Shown here in pieces: positions 1-9,377 of a stretch of DNA of 64,000 bases. How positions within the stretch are numbered: the stretch's first letter is position 1; every line of letters starts with the position of its first letter. Source of the stretch: Pseudosulfitobacter pseudonitzschiae (lineage in GTDB: Bacteria > Pseudomonadota > Alphaproteobacteria > Rhodobacterales > Rhodobacteraceae); contig NZ_CP022415.1 of assembly GCF_002222635.1 (NCBI RefSeq), forward strand, positions 372,001-436,000, written 5' to 3'. Both the position numbers and the translations under genes were made by a program. A model generated the notes under the pieces. It worked only from the letters and a program-made list of their open reading frames with translations. It was not told the origin of the DNA and made no database searches.

Positions 1-1
1 C

Positions 2-202
2 ATCGAGATTGCGATAGGTCGCGTGATAATCCGGCTTGAAGGCACCAGCAGTTCTGATCGGATTGCCGAGATCGTGCGGGCAATCGGGGGCGCGGCCATG
101 ATGTTCCCGTCAAACCGCGTGCCGGTCCTGGTCTCGACGCAGCTTGTGGACTTTCGCAAAGGTCACCTCCCGTGCAGATCAGGAGAGAGAAGTGATGAAT
201 GA
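2..202 (+). pseudogene. IS66-family TnpA/TnpB remnant
   Basis: The open frame enters from the left edge. It first reads like the C-terminal end of an IS66 TnpA (IEIAIGRVIIRLEG). It then runs in frame into the start of an IS66 TnpB, whose N-terminus typically resembles MMFPSNRVxVLVxTQxVDFRKGH. After FRKGH the match stops and a TGA follows within 13 codons, so TnpB is cut to a stub. The tnpA-tnpB in-frame join is itself odd, because the two normally overlap in different frames. The roughly 230 bases after the stop, up to the next gene, hold nothing I recognise. The family call rests on motif recall only. Confidence 0.6.
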
Positions 203-432
203 TTATGGTATGGGTTCGGAATGGGGTTCGGCTGGTTTTGGGCAATCTTATGTATCGTGTTCGTAGATCTCGCCATTGCGGAATTGAGATAAACGTCGTT
301 GGTGAATTATGCGACCGTCCCTGACCCCAGATGTTCATTTTGAATCTGCCTTCGGGATTCTGCCCAAAGTTGACATCAAAGCAATGATACAACGCCTGCA
401 AATAAGCGCGCTGACGGGCCTCGCGCGTGCGG

Positions 433-1242
433 TCAGAGGCTGTCCGTGATCGCGCGCCCGGCCTCGATCGCGACCGGGGCGGCTTGGCGGATAAAGTCGT
501 CGGGGGTCCATTCGGACTGCGACCCGGCTACATGGATCGCACCCAAGGGGCGACCGTCGCGGCGGGTGATGGCGATGCCGATGGCAATCTCGCCCAGCAC
601 AAATTCATCAACCACCATGGCAAAGCCGTCTCTACGGGCCTGTGCAATGGCTTCCATCACCGCCTCTGGGTCGGTCTGCGTGTGCGCGGTGTAGGGATGA
701 AGCAGGCTGCGGGCGAGGATGGTGCGCGCCTCGGGTTCGGGTAGGGCAGACAGGACCGCGCGCCCGCCAGCGGTACAATAGGTCGGTACGCTGTGACCGA
801 CCAGCGTGGCATAGAACGTTTCGCGCTTGGACTGCATCCGCAGGGCATAGATCAGTCGAGTTTCGTCATACAGGCTGAAATCCACCCGTTCGCGGATCGT
901 CTTGCGCAACTCCAGCAGCACCGGAGTCGCCTTTTGCACCACCGGGTCCAACCGCAGCAGGTCCAGTGTGTGATCCAGAAGGCGCAGGCCGGGCAGATAG
1001 CCGCGGTCGTCTGCACTGCGCCGGATATAGCCCAGCGTCATCAGCGTGTGTACCAGCCGCTGCGCGGCAGAGCGGTCGATGTTGGCGCGTGTCGCAATCT
1101 CGGTCAGGCTGAGTGGGCCACCGGCTTGGTGAAACGCGCCCAGAACCAGCATTGCTCGCCCGGCGGCGCGAACGAACAGACGGTCGTCTTTTGCCTGAGA
1201 ATTGATCGCCTCCGGCGGATCTGCGCGAAGAATACTTGGCAT
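433..1242 (-). CDS. IclR-family transcriptional regulator
   Basis: A 269-residue DNA-binding regulator. Residues about 22-85 form a winged helix-turn-helix (LSLTEIATRANIDRSAAQRL followed by TLGYIRR). Residues about 95-265 form the IclR effector domain, including the typical stretch VPTYCTAGGRAVLSALP and the late FAMVVDEFVLGEIAIG segment. Length and layout are normal for IclR proteins. It is transcribed away from the metallopeptidase and ABC-transporter operon that starts at 1366, so it most likely controls that operon and itself in response to a substrate or breakdown product. A good inverted repeat lies in the shared upstream region. The ligand cannot be told from sequence. Confidence 0.93.
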   Translation of the reverse strand: MPSILRADPPEAINSQAKDDRLFVRAAGRAMLVLGAFHQAGGPLSLTEIATRANIDRSAAQRLVHTLMTLGYIRRSADDRGYLPGLRLLDHTLDLLRLDPVVQKATPVLLELRKTIRERVDFSLYDETRLIYALRMQSKRETFYATLVGHSVPTYCTAGGRAVLSALPEPEARTILARSLLHPYTAHTQTDPEAVMEAIAQARRDGFAMVVDEFVLGEIAIGIAITRRDGRPLGAIHVAGSQSEWTPDDFIRQAAPVAIEAGRAITDSL

Positions 1243-1255
1243 GGGAAACCTTTGC

Positions 1256-1285
1256 TTGACGAATCTCGATAGGGGTCAATACGCT
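1256..1285 (+). promoter_or_regulatory. Possible sigma-70-like promoter for the peptidase/ABC operon
   Basis: TTGACG at 1256-1261 and TACGCT at 1280-1285 are separated by 18 bases, upstream of the start at 1366. The -10 match is only fair; TACTAT at 1287 is an alternative with poor spacing. This is a consensus-based guess. Confidence 0.35.
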
Positions 1286-1301
1286 TACTATACGCTATAG
1301 A

Positions 1302-1320
1302 TGTATCGCCTGTCGATACA
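1302..1320. promoter_or_regulatory. Candidate IclR operator, inverted repeat TGTATCG-N5-CGATACA
   Basis: A perfect 7-base inverted repeat with a 5-base spacer lies between the divergent iclR-type gene and the operon starting at 1366, just downstream of the possible promoter. Size, symmetry and position fit an IclR-family operator. Binding is inferred, not shown. Confidence 0.55.
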
Positions 1321-1365
1321 AAGCCTTTGCGATCACGGTTGCGCACAACCATTAAGGAGTCTCGA

Positions 1366-2952
1366 TTGAGAGTTGCCGTTGCCGGTTTTCTGCACGAAAC
1401 CAATACGTTCGCCCCAGTGCGAGCGGATCTTGCGGCGTTCCAGTTCGGCGGCGGCTATGTTCCGATGGTGCGCGGACACGACATGATGTCGGCATTGAAG
1501 GGCGTGAATTTGGGCATGGTCGGCGCGCTGGATGTGGCACGCGAATTGGGTTGGGATGTTGTACCTATTCTTTGGACGGCGGCGATCCCGTCGGCTCATG
1601 TGACCCGCGACGCTTTCGAGACCATCGCAGAAGAAATCATCACCGGGCTGCGCGCGGCCCTGCCGCTGGACGGTGTGTTCCTGGATCTGCACGGCGCAAT
1701 GGTGGCCGAGCATCTGGACGACGGTGAGGGCGAGATCGCGCGCCGGGTGCGCGACGTGGTGGGACCGGACGTGCCGGTAACGGCGGCGCTGGACCTGCAT
1801 GGCAATATCTCGGCCGGGTTCGTCGCGCAGGTGGACGGACTGGTGGGGTTCCGTACCTATCCGCATGTTGACATGGCCGACACCGGAGCGTCGGCGGCGC
1901 GCTTGCTGGATCGCATGATGACCACCGGCACCCGTCCGGCGCGGGCGTTCCGATGCATGTCTTACCTTGTGCCCATCCCGTTCCAGACCACCGACATGGA
2001 ACCGGCGCGCGGGCTTTACGCCGGGCTGGCGCACCAAGATGTCATCAGCGCGTCGCTGTTCATGGGCTTTCCGGCGGCGGATATTGCCGATTGCGGACCG
2101 ACCGCAGTGGCTTACGGTGAAACGCAGGCGGAGGCCGATCGCGCCGCCGATGCCATCGCCGCTGCCTACATGGCTGCCGAGGCCGGTTTCGACAACGTGA
2201 CGTTCTCTGGACCCGAGGCTGTGGCCACCGCGATGCGGCTGGCGAATGGGGCGGGAAGTGGCCCCGTGGTGATCGCTGACACGCAGGACAATCCCGGCGC
2301 GGGGGGCGTTTCCGCCACCACTGGTTTGCTGCGCGCGCTGATCGACGCAGATACCCAAGGGGCGGCAATCGGGCTGATTGTTGACCCTGCTGCGGCGGCG
2401 CAGGCGCACCACGCGGGGAGGGGCGCGACTGCCCGGTTCCGCATCGGTGGCCATCCGGGCCTGCCAGATGATGCCCCGGTCGAAGTCGATGCCGTGGTCG
2501 AGACTTTGTCCGATGGCAGGCTGCACGCGACGGGCCCCTATTATGGCGGCACGATGTTGGATCTTGGCGTCTCGGCCTGTTTGCGTATCGGTGGTGTGCG
2601 TGTCGTGATCACCAGCCGCATTGCGCAGATGGCGGATCGTGCCATGTTCCGTTTCGCCGGTGTCGTGCCAGAGGATCAGGCGATCCTTGTTGTAAAGAGC
2701 TCGACCCATTTTCGGGCCGATTTCGCGCCGATCGCGCGCGAAATCCTTGTGGCGCGCAGCCCCGGCCCGATGCCGTTCGACCCTGCCGACCTGCCGTTCA
2801 CGCGGCTGCGCGCGGGTTTGCGGCTGTCGCCCAACGGCCCATCCTTTGGAGCCGCGCGTGTCGATGCGGCGCGCCCCGATCCCGGCGGACCCTCTGCCGC
2901 GGTCCAACAACACGATCAAACTGACACCCAACAGAGGAAACTGATATGCTGA
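1366..2952 (+). CDS. M81 family metallopeptidase (MlrC-like)
   Basis: A 528-residue protein of the MlrC/M81 family, named after the microcystin-degradation enzyme, although most members have unknown substrates. Family motifs are visible: HETNTFAP near the N-terminus, FLDLHGAMV, ALDLHGN and YPHVDM, which supply the metal-binding Asp/His residues, and a later NPGAGG loop. I chose TTG 1366 because AAGGAG sits 6 bases upstream and the family N-terminus (RVAVAGFLHET) begins there. The longer open frame back to 1327 lacks such a site. The stop overlaps the next start, so it is the first gene of a tightly packed transport operon. Likely role: cleavage of small peptides or amide-linked compounds brought in by the adjacent ABC system. 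Confidence 0.9.
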   Translation: MRVAVAGFLHETNTFAPVRADLAAFQFGGGYVPMVRGHDMMSALKGVNLGMVGALDVARELGWDVVPILWTAAIPSAHVTRDAFETIAEEIITGLRAALPLDGVFLDLHGAMVAEHLDDGEGEIARRVRDVVGPDVPVTAALDLHGNISAGFVAQVDGLVGFRTYPHVDMADTGASAARLLDRMMTTGTRPARAFRCMSYLVPIPFQTTDMEPARGLYAGLAHQDVISASLFMGFPAADIADCGPTAVAYGETQAEADRAADAIAAAYMAAEAGFDNVTFSGPEAVATAMRLANGAGSGPVVIADTQDNPGAGGVSATTGLLRALIDADTQGAAIGLIVDPAAAAQAHHAGRGATARFRIGGHPGLPDDAPVEVDAVVETLSDGRLHATGPYYGGTMLDLGVSACLRIGGVRVVITSRIAQMADRAMFRFAGVVPEDQAILVVKSSTHFRADFAPIAREILVARSPGPMPFDPADLPFTRLRAGLRLSPNGPSFGAARVDAARPDPGGPSAAVQQHDQTDTQQRKLIC

Positions 2953-4553
2953 ACTTGAAATCCGCACTTGGAACCACCCGCGGGCTGGCGGCGGCGCTGC
3001 TGACCGGATCGGCGCTGATCGCTCCCGGAGCGCTGGCCGCGCAAGAGGAAACCACCATCACCGCCGTGATGCACTCGGGTCTGCGTGTGCTGGACCCGGT
3101 GATCACCACCGCGCATATTACACGCAACCACGGCTATATGATCTATGACGTGCTGACGGCTGTGGACGAGAATTTCGCACCCCAGCCGCAGATGGCCGAC
3201 TGGGAGGTGTCCGAAGATGGGCTGACCTACACCTTTACCCTGCGCGACGGTCTGGTCTTTCACGACGGCGCGCCGGTGACGGGTGCCGATGTGGTCGCGT
3301 CGCTGAGCCGCTGGGGTCAGAAGGATTCGGGCGGACAGCTGATATTCGACCGCACGGCCAGCCTCGAGGCGCCCGACGACAAGACCGTGGTCTGGACCCT
3401 GAGCGAGCCGTTCGCACCGCTGCTGGACGTGATTTCCAAGCAATCTGCCGTACCGCCCTTCATCATGCCCGCGCGGGTCGCCGAAACTTCGGCGGACGAG
3501 ACGATCACGGAATACGTCGGCTCGGGACCATTCGTGTTCAACGAGGCCGAATACGAACCCGGCGTGAACGTCACTTACGAAAAATTCGACGATTATGTGC
3601 CGCGCGACGAACCGGCGTCCTGGATGGCAGGCGGCAAGATGGTGAACGTGGACCGGGTGGTCTGGACCACGATGCCCGACGCGCTGACCGCGCTGAATGC
3701 CCTGTCGGCGGGAGAGATCGACTACCTCGAGCAGGTGCAGATCGACCTCATGCCAATCATCGAGGGTAACCCGGATGTCACAGTCGAAAAGCGTGACGAA
3801 CTGGGTTATGTGACCATCGGGCGGCCAAACTTCCTGCACCCGCCGTTCGACAACAAACTGGTACGCCAGGCGGCGATGGCGGCGCTGGATCAGGAATCCA
3901 TGCTGGCGACGATGCAGGGTGATCCCGAATACTACAACGTCTGCGGTGCGATCTTTGGTTGCTCCACTCCGCTGGGGTCCGAGGAAGGATCCGAACCCCT
4001 GACCGGCGGTGCCGATCCCGAAGCGGCGCGCGCCTTGCTGGAGGAGGCCGGGTATGACGGGACGCCCGTCGTGCTGATGGCGCCCACTGATGTGGTCAGC
4101 CTGATTAACCAGCCGGTCGTCGCGGCCCAGGCACTCCGCCAGGCGGGCTTTGAGGTGGACCTGCAATCCATGGACTGGCAATCGGTCGTGCAGCGCCGCG
4201 CCCAGCAAAGCGCGCCGGGAGAAGGCGGCTGGAACATGTTCTTTACCAACTGGATGGTGCCCGAAGTGTCGGACCCGCTGATCAACGTGATGGTCAACGG
4301 GCGCGGCGATGACGCCTGGTTCGGCTGGCCGACCGATCCCGAGATCGAGGATCTGCGCGCCGAATTCGTTGCCGCCGATGGCGCGGACGCCCAGAAAGAA
4401 GTGGCCATGAAGATCCAGGAACACGTCATGGACAACGTCAACTACATCATGATGGGGGAATACATCATCCCGCAGGCGCGCCGGAACACGATCCAGAACA
4501 TGATCCCGTCGCCGGTTCCGGTGTTCTGGAACATGACCAAAGAGGCCGAGTGA
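2946..4553 (+). CDS. ABC transporter substrate-binding protein, SBP_bac_5 (peptide/nickel/opine type)
   Basis: A 535-residue periplasmic receptor of the DppA/OppA family. It has an N-terminal signal peptide (hydrophobic GLAAALLTGSALIAPGALAA, likely cleaved near residues 31-33). The mature body shows family motifs such as ADWEVSEDGLTYTFTLRDGLVFHDGAPVTG (in part), GSGPFVF and VRQAAMAALD. Its ATG overlaps the end of the M81 gene by 7 bases, so translation is probably coupled. With the permeases and ATPase that follow it forms a complete importer. Two M20 peptidases at the end of the operon suggest peptides or N-acylated amino acids as cargo, but the exact ligand is unknown. Confidence 0.93.
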   Translation: MLNLKSALGTTRGLAAALLTGSALIAPGALAAQEETTITAVMHSGLRVLDPVITTAHITRNHGYMIYDVLTAVDENFAPQPQMADWEVSEDGLTYTFTLRDGLVFHDGAPVTGADVVASLSRWGQKDSGGQLIFDRTASLEAPDDKTVVWTLSEPFAPLLDVISKQSAVPPFIMPARVAETSADETITEYVGSGPFVFNEAEYEPGVNVTYEKFDDYVPRDEPASWMAGGKMVNVDRVVWTTMPDALTALNALSAGEIDYLEQVQIDLMPIIEGNPDVTVEKRDELGYVTIGRPNFLHPPFDNKLVRQAAMAALDQESMLATMQGDPEYYNVCGAIFGCSTPLGSEEGSEPLTGGADPEAARALLEEAGYDGTPVVLMAPTDVVSLINQPVVAAQALRQAGFEVDLQSMDWQSVVQRRAQQSAPGEGGWNMFFTNWMVPEVSDPLINVMVNGRGDDAWFGWPTDPEIEDLRAEFVAADGADAQKEVAMKIQEHVMDNVNYIMMGEYIIPQARRNTIQNMIPSPVPVFWNMTKEAE

Positions 4554-4627
4554 TCGGCTCCGGGGGGCGCAGCAATTGCGCCCCCATTCCTGCCCGCCGC
4601 CTGCCTTGATCCAGGAGAGTTCCGCGC

Positions 4628-5569
4628 ATGTTCGTCTATATCCTCAAACGGATTGTCGCCACGATCCCGGTGATGGTCATCGTCGCCGTTTTCGTCTTTT
4701 TGCTCCTGCGCCTGACGCCGGGCGATCCGGCGGCGATCCTGGCGGGCGATTCCGCAACGCCTGCCCAGCTTGATCGCATTCGCGAGCGGCTGGGCCTGAA
4801 CGATCCGCTGATCGTCCAGTTCATGCGATGGATGGGCCAGCTGCTGCGCGGTGATCTGGGCACGTCGCTGATTTCCAACACCTCGGTTTCGGGCATGCTG
4901 GTTGACCGTCTGGGGCCGACCATCAACATCGCGCTGATGACCATCGTAATTTCCGTCGCGCTGGCCGTGCCAATGGGGGTGATCGCCGCCTGGCGCCACC
5001 GCACCTGGGTTGATTTCCTCGTGATGTCATTTTCGGTGCTGGGCTTTTCGGTGCCGGTCTTCGTTATCGGTTATATCCTGATCCAGATATTCGCGATCGA
5101 ACTTCGCTGGGTGCCGGTGCAGGGGTATCGCGCGCCCTCGGACGGCATTGGGCCGTTCTTTTCCCGCGCCATCCTGCCATCGCTGACGCTGGCCACGATC
5201 TACATCGCGCTGATCGCGCGGATGACGCGGGCCTCGATGCTCGAGGTGCTGGGCGAGGATTACATCCGCACTGCCCGCGCCAAGGGTGTGCGCGAAAACG
5301 TGGTGCTGTTCCGTCACGCGCTGCGCAATGCCGCTGTGCCGATCCTGACGATCATCGGCACCGGTTTCGCGCTGTTGATCTCGGGCGTGGTGGTGACGGA
5401 ATCGGTGTTCAACATTCCCGGCATCGGGCGGCTGACCGTCGATGCCATTCTGGCGCGCGACTATCCGGTGATCCAGGCGATGATCCTGCTGACTGCGGGC
5501 ATCTACGTCTTTGTCAACCTGCTGGTCGACGTGTCCTATTCCTTCTTTGATCCGAGGATCCGATACTGA
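4628..5569 (+). CDS. ABC transporter permease, DppB-like
   Basis: A 313-residue inner-membrane permease. It begins with the characteristic MFVYILKRIVATIPVMVIVAVFVFLLLRL first membrane segment and the LTPGDPA loop of DppB/OppB proteins. It has about six membrane segments. The EAA loop that docks on the ATPase reads YIRTARAKGVRENVVLFRHALRNA near residues 215-240. It lies about 75 bases after the binding-protein gene, in the same operon, and ends one base before the next permease starts. It pairs with the following DppC-like protein to form the channel. Confidence 0.95.
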   Translation: MFVYILKRIVATIPVMVIVAVFVFLLLRLTPGDPAAILAGDSATPAQLDRIRERLGLNDPLIVQFMRWMGQLLRGDLGTSLISNTSVSGMLVDRLGPTINIALMTIVISVALAVPMGVIAAWRHRTWVDFLVMSFSVLGFSVPVFVIGYILIQIFAIELRWVPVQGYRAPSDGIGPFFSRAILPSLTLATIYIALIARMTRASMLEVLGEDYIRTARAKGVRENVVLFRHALRNAAVPILTIIGTGFALLISGVVVTESVFNIPGIGRLTVDAILARDYPVIQAMILLTAGIYVFVNLLVDVSYSFFDPRIRY

Positions 5570-5570
5570 C

Positions 5571-6458
5571 ATGACAGAGATCCCCACATCCCGCCACAGC
5601 GCGTTCCAGGTGCTGACCGGCCTGTTTTCCCTGCCCGCCGGGGCGCGCATCGGCGCAGGCCCGATAATCGCCGCAGTTATCTTGGTGGCCATCGTGCTGG
5701 CCTCGGTGCTGGCGCCGCTATATGTGCCCTATGATCCGCTTGCGATGGACGCGACATCGCGGCTGCAAGCGTCGTCGTCCGCGCATTTGCTGGGCACTGA
5801 CCCTTACGGACGCGACACCTTCAGCCGGGTGATGGTGGGTGGGCGTGTCTCGCTCCTGATCGGGATCGGGGCGGCTGCGGTCAGCGTGGCCATCGGCCTG
5901 ATGATCGGGCTGGTTGCCGGGTTCTTTCGCGCCGCCGACGGCGTGATCATGCGGATCATGGACAGCCTTATGGCGATTCCGGCGATCCTGCTGGCCATCG
6001 CGCTGGTTGCGCTGAACGGGCCTAGCCTGACGTCGGTGATCATCGCCATTACCGTACCCGAGGTGCCGCGCGTGGTGCGTCTGGTGCGCTCGGTCATCCT
6101 GTCCGCGCGCGAAGAGCCGTATGTCGAGGCGGCGATCGCGCTGGGTTCGTCCATGCCCAAGATCCTGATCCAGCACCTGATGCCCAACACATTCGCGCCG
6201 CTGATCGTGCAAGGAACGTATATTTGCGCCTCGGCCATCCTGATCGAGGCGATCCTGAGTTTCCTGGGTGCGGGTGTTTCGACCGAGATTCCCACATGGG
6301 GTAACATCATGGCCGAGGGGCGGACGTATTTTCAGATCAAGCCGGGCCTGATCTTCTGGCCCGGGCTGATGCTGTCACTGTGCATCCTGGCGATCAACCT
6401 GTTGGGCGACACCGCGCGCGATCTGTTGGATCCACGCATGAAAAAGCGCGAGGGATAA
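5571..6458 (+). CDS. ABC transporter permease, DppC-like
   Basis: A 295-residue second permease of the importer. It shows the DppC/OppC features: a first membrane segment around residues 25-45, then a periplasmic loop with LLGTDPYGRDTFSRVMVGGRVSL, then about five more membrane segments. The EAA loop reads EEPYVEAAIALGSSMPKILIQHLMPN. I chose ATG 5571, immediately after the upstream stop, over an in-frame upstream start that would bury most of its leader inside the previous gene. The TGA precedes the ATPase gene by three bases. Confidence 0.94.
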   Translation: MTEIPTSRHSAFQVLTGLFSLPAGARIGAGPIIAAVILVAIVLASVLAPLYVPYDPLAMDATSRLQASSSAHLLGTDPYGRDTFSRVMVGGRVSLLIGIGAAAVSVAIGLMIGLVAGFFRAADGVIMRIMDSLMAIPAILLAIALVALNGPSLTSVIIAITVPEVPRVVRLVRSVILSAREEPYVEAAIALGSSMPKILIQHLMPNTFAPLIVQGTYICASAILIEAILSFLGAGVSTEIPTWGNIMAEGRTYFQIKPGLIFWPGLMLSLCILAINLLGDTARDLLDPRMKKREG

Positions 6459-6461
6459 GCT

Positions 6462-8147
6462 ATGGAGTTCAAGTCACGCGACTTTTCGCAGGCCGGAAGG
6501 GTGTTGAAGATCCGCAAGCTCAAGGTCGGGCTGACGGGCCGACCCGATGCCGAACCGGTGCTGGACGGCATCGATCTGGACATTCGGGCGGGCGAAACCC
6601 ACTGCCTTGTGGGCGAATCCGGGTCTGGCAAATCCGTGACTTCACTCGCTGTGATGGGTCTGCTGCCCAAGGACGCGCTCGAGGTGCAGGGCGGGCTGAT
6701 CGCGCTTGAGGGTGTCGAAATCACTGCGGCCAGCGCGTCGCAGATGCGCGAGTTGCGAGCGCGCAAGATCGCCATGATCTTTCAGGAGCCGATGACAGCG
6801 CTGAATCCGGTGCTGCGCGTGGGTGAACAGATCGAGGAGGTGCTGAACATGCACACTGATCTGAGCCAGGCCGAGACGAAGAAGCGCACGCTCGACATGA
6901 TGGAGCAGGTGCATTTACCGGATGTTCAGCGCATCTACCAGGCGTTCCCGCATCAGTTGTCGGGCGGCCAGCGCCAGCGCATCATGATCGCCATGGCGCT
7001 GATCCTGGACCCGGACCTTTTGATTGCGGATGAGCCGACGACCGCGCTGGACGTGACGACACAGTTGCAGATCCTCAAGCTGATTTCCGAAATGCAGGAA
7101 CGTCAGGGCACTGCCGTGCTGTTCATCACCCATGACATGGGCGTGGTCGCCGAGATTGCGGATACGGTCAGCGTGATGCAGCACGGCCGCATCGTCGAAC
7201 GTGCGCCGATCCGCGACCTGCTGACCGATCCGCAGGAGGATTATACCAAAAAGCTCCTGCGCGCCGTGCCCAACCTTGCACCGCGGGCGGCGCGCGCGGC
7301 GACCACGGCACAGGAGGTGATCTCCGTGCAGGGGCTGGACATGACCTATGGCGGCAGCGGGTTCTTTCGCAAATCCGAAGGGGTCAAGGCCGCGCAGGAC
7401 GTGAATTTCACGATCCGTCCGGGGCAGACCTTGGGCATCGTGGGCGAAAGTGGATCGGGCAAGTCCACTGTCGCACGCTGCATCATGCGGCTGATTGATC
7501 CCACGGAGGGCAAGGTCACAGTGGCGGGCACCGAGATCGCGCAGCTGGGACGGCGCCAGTTGCAGCCCCATCGCAAGCATTTCCAGATCGTGTTTCAGGA
7601 CCCCTACCGTTCGCTGAACCCGCGCTGGACCGTGGCGCGGAGTCTGTGCGAAGGGCCGATCAACTTCGGCACCCCGAAGGACGAGGCGATGGCCAAGGCA
7701 GCCGAGTTGATGGAACTGGTGGATTTGCCGCGCGACGCGCTGGACCGCTATCCGCACCAGTTTTCAGGTGGCCAGCGCCAACGCATCGCCATTGCGCGCG
7801 CGGTTGCAATGAAACCCGACGTGCTGGTCGCGGACGAGGCGGTGTCGGCACTGGACGTCAGCGTGCAGGCCCAGGTGCTGGACCTGCTGGACGACATTCA
7901 GGAGCGGTTCGGTGTTGCGATGTTGTTCATCACCCACGATTTGCGCGTCGCGGCGCAGATTTGCGACGAGGTATTGGTGATGCAGAAGGGGCTTGTGGTT
8001 GAACACGGGCCTGCGGCGCAGGTGCTGGCCGATCCGCGCCACGACTACACACGCAACCTGATCGAGGCAGCACCGGGCCGCCAATGGGACTTTGCCAATT
8101 TCCGCGCGCTAGAACTCGCGCATCCAAGACAAGGAGCCACCACATGA
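6462..8147 (+). CDS. Fused dipeptide-type ABC transporter ATPase (DppD-DppF fusion)
   Basis: A 561-residue protein with two complete nucleotide-binding domains in tandem. The first half has Walker A GESGSGKS, signature LSGGQRQR and Walker [13 protein letters not shown]. The second half repeats [16 protein letters not shown] and [12 protein letters not shown]. In the second Walker B the usual Pro after DE is Ala; the catalytic Glu is kept. Each half ends with the oligopeptide/dipeptide ATPase C-terminal extension (DYTKKLL, DYTRNLI). The two subunits that are separate in the E. coli Dpp system are one polypeptide here, a common arrangement in alphaproteobacteria. Its stop overlaps the next ATG by four bases. 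Confidence 0.95.
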   Translation: MEFKSRDFSQAGRVLKIRKLKVGLTGRPDAEPVLDGIDLDIRAGETHCLVGESGSGKSVTSLAVMGLLPKDALEVQGGLIALEGVEITAASASQMRELRARKIAMIFQEPMTALNPVLRVGEQIEEVLNMHTDLSQAETKKRTLDMMEQVHLPDVQRIYQAFPHQLSGGQRQRIMIAMALILDPDLLIADEPTTALDVTTQLQILKLISEMQERQGTAVLFITHDMGVVAEIADTVSVMQHGRIVERAPIRDLLTDPQEDYTKKLLRAVPNLAPRAARAATTAQEVISVQGLDMTYGGSGFFRKSEGVKAAQDVNFTIRPGQTLGIVGESGSGKSTVARCIMRLIDPTEGKVTVAGTEIAQLGRRQLQPHRKHFQIVFQDPYRSLNPRWTVARSLCEGPINFGTPKDEAMAKAAELMELVDLPRDALDRYPHQFSGGQRQRIAIARAVAMKPDVLVADEAVSALDVSVQAQVLDLLDDIQERFGVAMLFITHDLRVAAQICDEVLVMQKGLVVEHGPAAQVLADPRHDYTRNLIEAAPGRQWDFANFRALELAHPRQGATT

Positions 8148-9310
8148 GCGTCATTCCCAAAATCGAGGCATTTGCCGACGAGCTGACTGCCATCCGGCAG
8201 GATTTTCACGCCCACCCCGAGCTGGGGTTCGAGGAGGTTCGCACTTCGGGTATCGTTGCGGACAAGCTGCGGGCCTATGGTGTGGACGAGGTGCATGAGG
8301 GACTGGGCGGTACGGGTGTTGTCGGGCTGATCAGAGGGCAGGGGGGCGGCAACCGCCGTGTCGGGTTGCGCGCCGATATGGACGCGCTGCCGATCGAGGA
8401 AGCGTCGGGGGTTGCTTTTACCTCGACCAATCCGGGGCGGATGCACGCCTGTGGCCATGACGGGCACACGACGATGCTGCTGGGGGCGGCCCGGTATCTG
8501 GCGGAAACGCGCGAGTTTGACGGGACCGTGGTGCTGATCTTCCAGCCCGCCGAAGAAGGCTTGGGCGGCGCGCGCCGGATGATCGAGGAGGGGCTGTTCG
8601 ACAAGTTCCCCTGCGACGAAATTTACGGGATGCACAATGATCCGAATTCAGAACCCGGTGTGGTCAGCGTGACGCCTGGGGCCGCGATGGCGGGGGCCAG
8701 TTTCTTTGACATCACGATCAAGGGCACCGGCAGCCACGCCGCAATGCCGCACCAGTCGCAAGACCCGATTGTGATCGGCACAGCGCTGGTGCAGCAGCTG
8801 CAGTCGGTGGTCAGCCGCAATGCCCCGCCGACGAAGCCGCTGGTGCTGTCCGTCACGAAGTTCAATTCCGGTTCTGCCTATAACGTAGTGCCGGGGACGG
8901 CGACGATTGCGGGCACGATCCGCTATTTCCACGATGACGTGATTCATATGGCCGAGGCGCGAATGCGCGACCTTTGCGCGGGGATGGCGCAGGCTTACGG
9001 TGTCGAGATCGAGGTCGCGCTGCGCAATGTCTTTGACGTGCTGATGAACGACCCGGATCTGACCACTGCCTATCTGGCGGCGGCTGCGGATGTGGTGGGC
9101 ACTGACATGGCTTCGGAATCGACCGAACAGGCCACCGGATCCGAGGACTTTGCCGATATGCTGAAGGTGGTTCCGGGCGCCTATTGCCGTGTCGGCCATG
9201 CGGGCAGCATCCCGCTGCACAATCCGGCGTTCGTACTGGATGACGCGATCCTGCCCGTCGGTGCGTCGATCTATGCGCGGATCGTCGAGACCCGTTTGCC
9301 CAAAGCCTGA
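8144..9310 (+). CDS. M20 family amidohydrolase (HipO/IAA-amino-acid hydrolase type)
   Basis: A 388-residue cytoplasmic metal-dependent amidohydrolase. Motifs in order: HAHPELGFEE, RADMDALPIEE, HACGHDGHTTM, QPAEEG, and a late EDFADM region. Together these supply the metal ligands and catalytic Glu of the M20D branch. Members hydrolyse N-acyl or N-aryl amino acids such as hippurate. The start ATG 8144 overlaps the ATPase stop (ATGA) and follows an AAGGAG motif. Being last but one in the importer operon, it probably cleaves the imported amide; the acyl group is unknown. Confidence 0.92.
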   Translation: MSVIPKIEAFADELTAIRQDFHAHPELGFEEVRTSGIVADKLRAYGVDEVHEGLGGTGVVGLIRGQGGGNRRVGLRADMDALPIEEASGVAFTSTNPGRMHACGHDGHTTMLLGAARYLAETREFDGTVVLIFQPAEEGLGGARRMIEEGLFDKFPCDEIYGMHNDPNSEPGVVSVTPGAAMAGASFFDITIKGTGSHAAMPHQSQDPIVIGTALVQQLQSVVSRNAPPTKPLVLSVTKFNSGSAYNVVPGTATIAGTIRYFHDDVIHMAEARMRDLCAGMAQAYGVEIEVALRNVFDVLMNDPDLTTAYLAAAADVVGTDMASESTEQATGSEDFADMLKVVPGAYCRVGHAGSIPLHNPAFVLDDAILPVGASIYARIVETRLPKA

Positions 9311-9377
9311 GGCACCCCCTTAAAAATATATATGAAACCAAAACCGGCGGATCGCAGCCGGACCGGAGAACCTCGAA

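Noticed and set aside
1333-2967. A 544-codon open frame on the minus strand opposite the M81 gene
   Set aside because: It is Arg/His-rich, has no family likeness and mirrors a well-supported gene; a typical shadow frame in GC-rich DNA.
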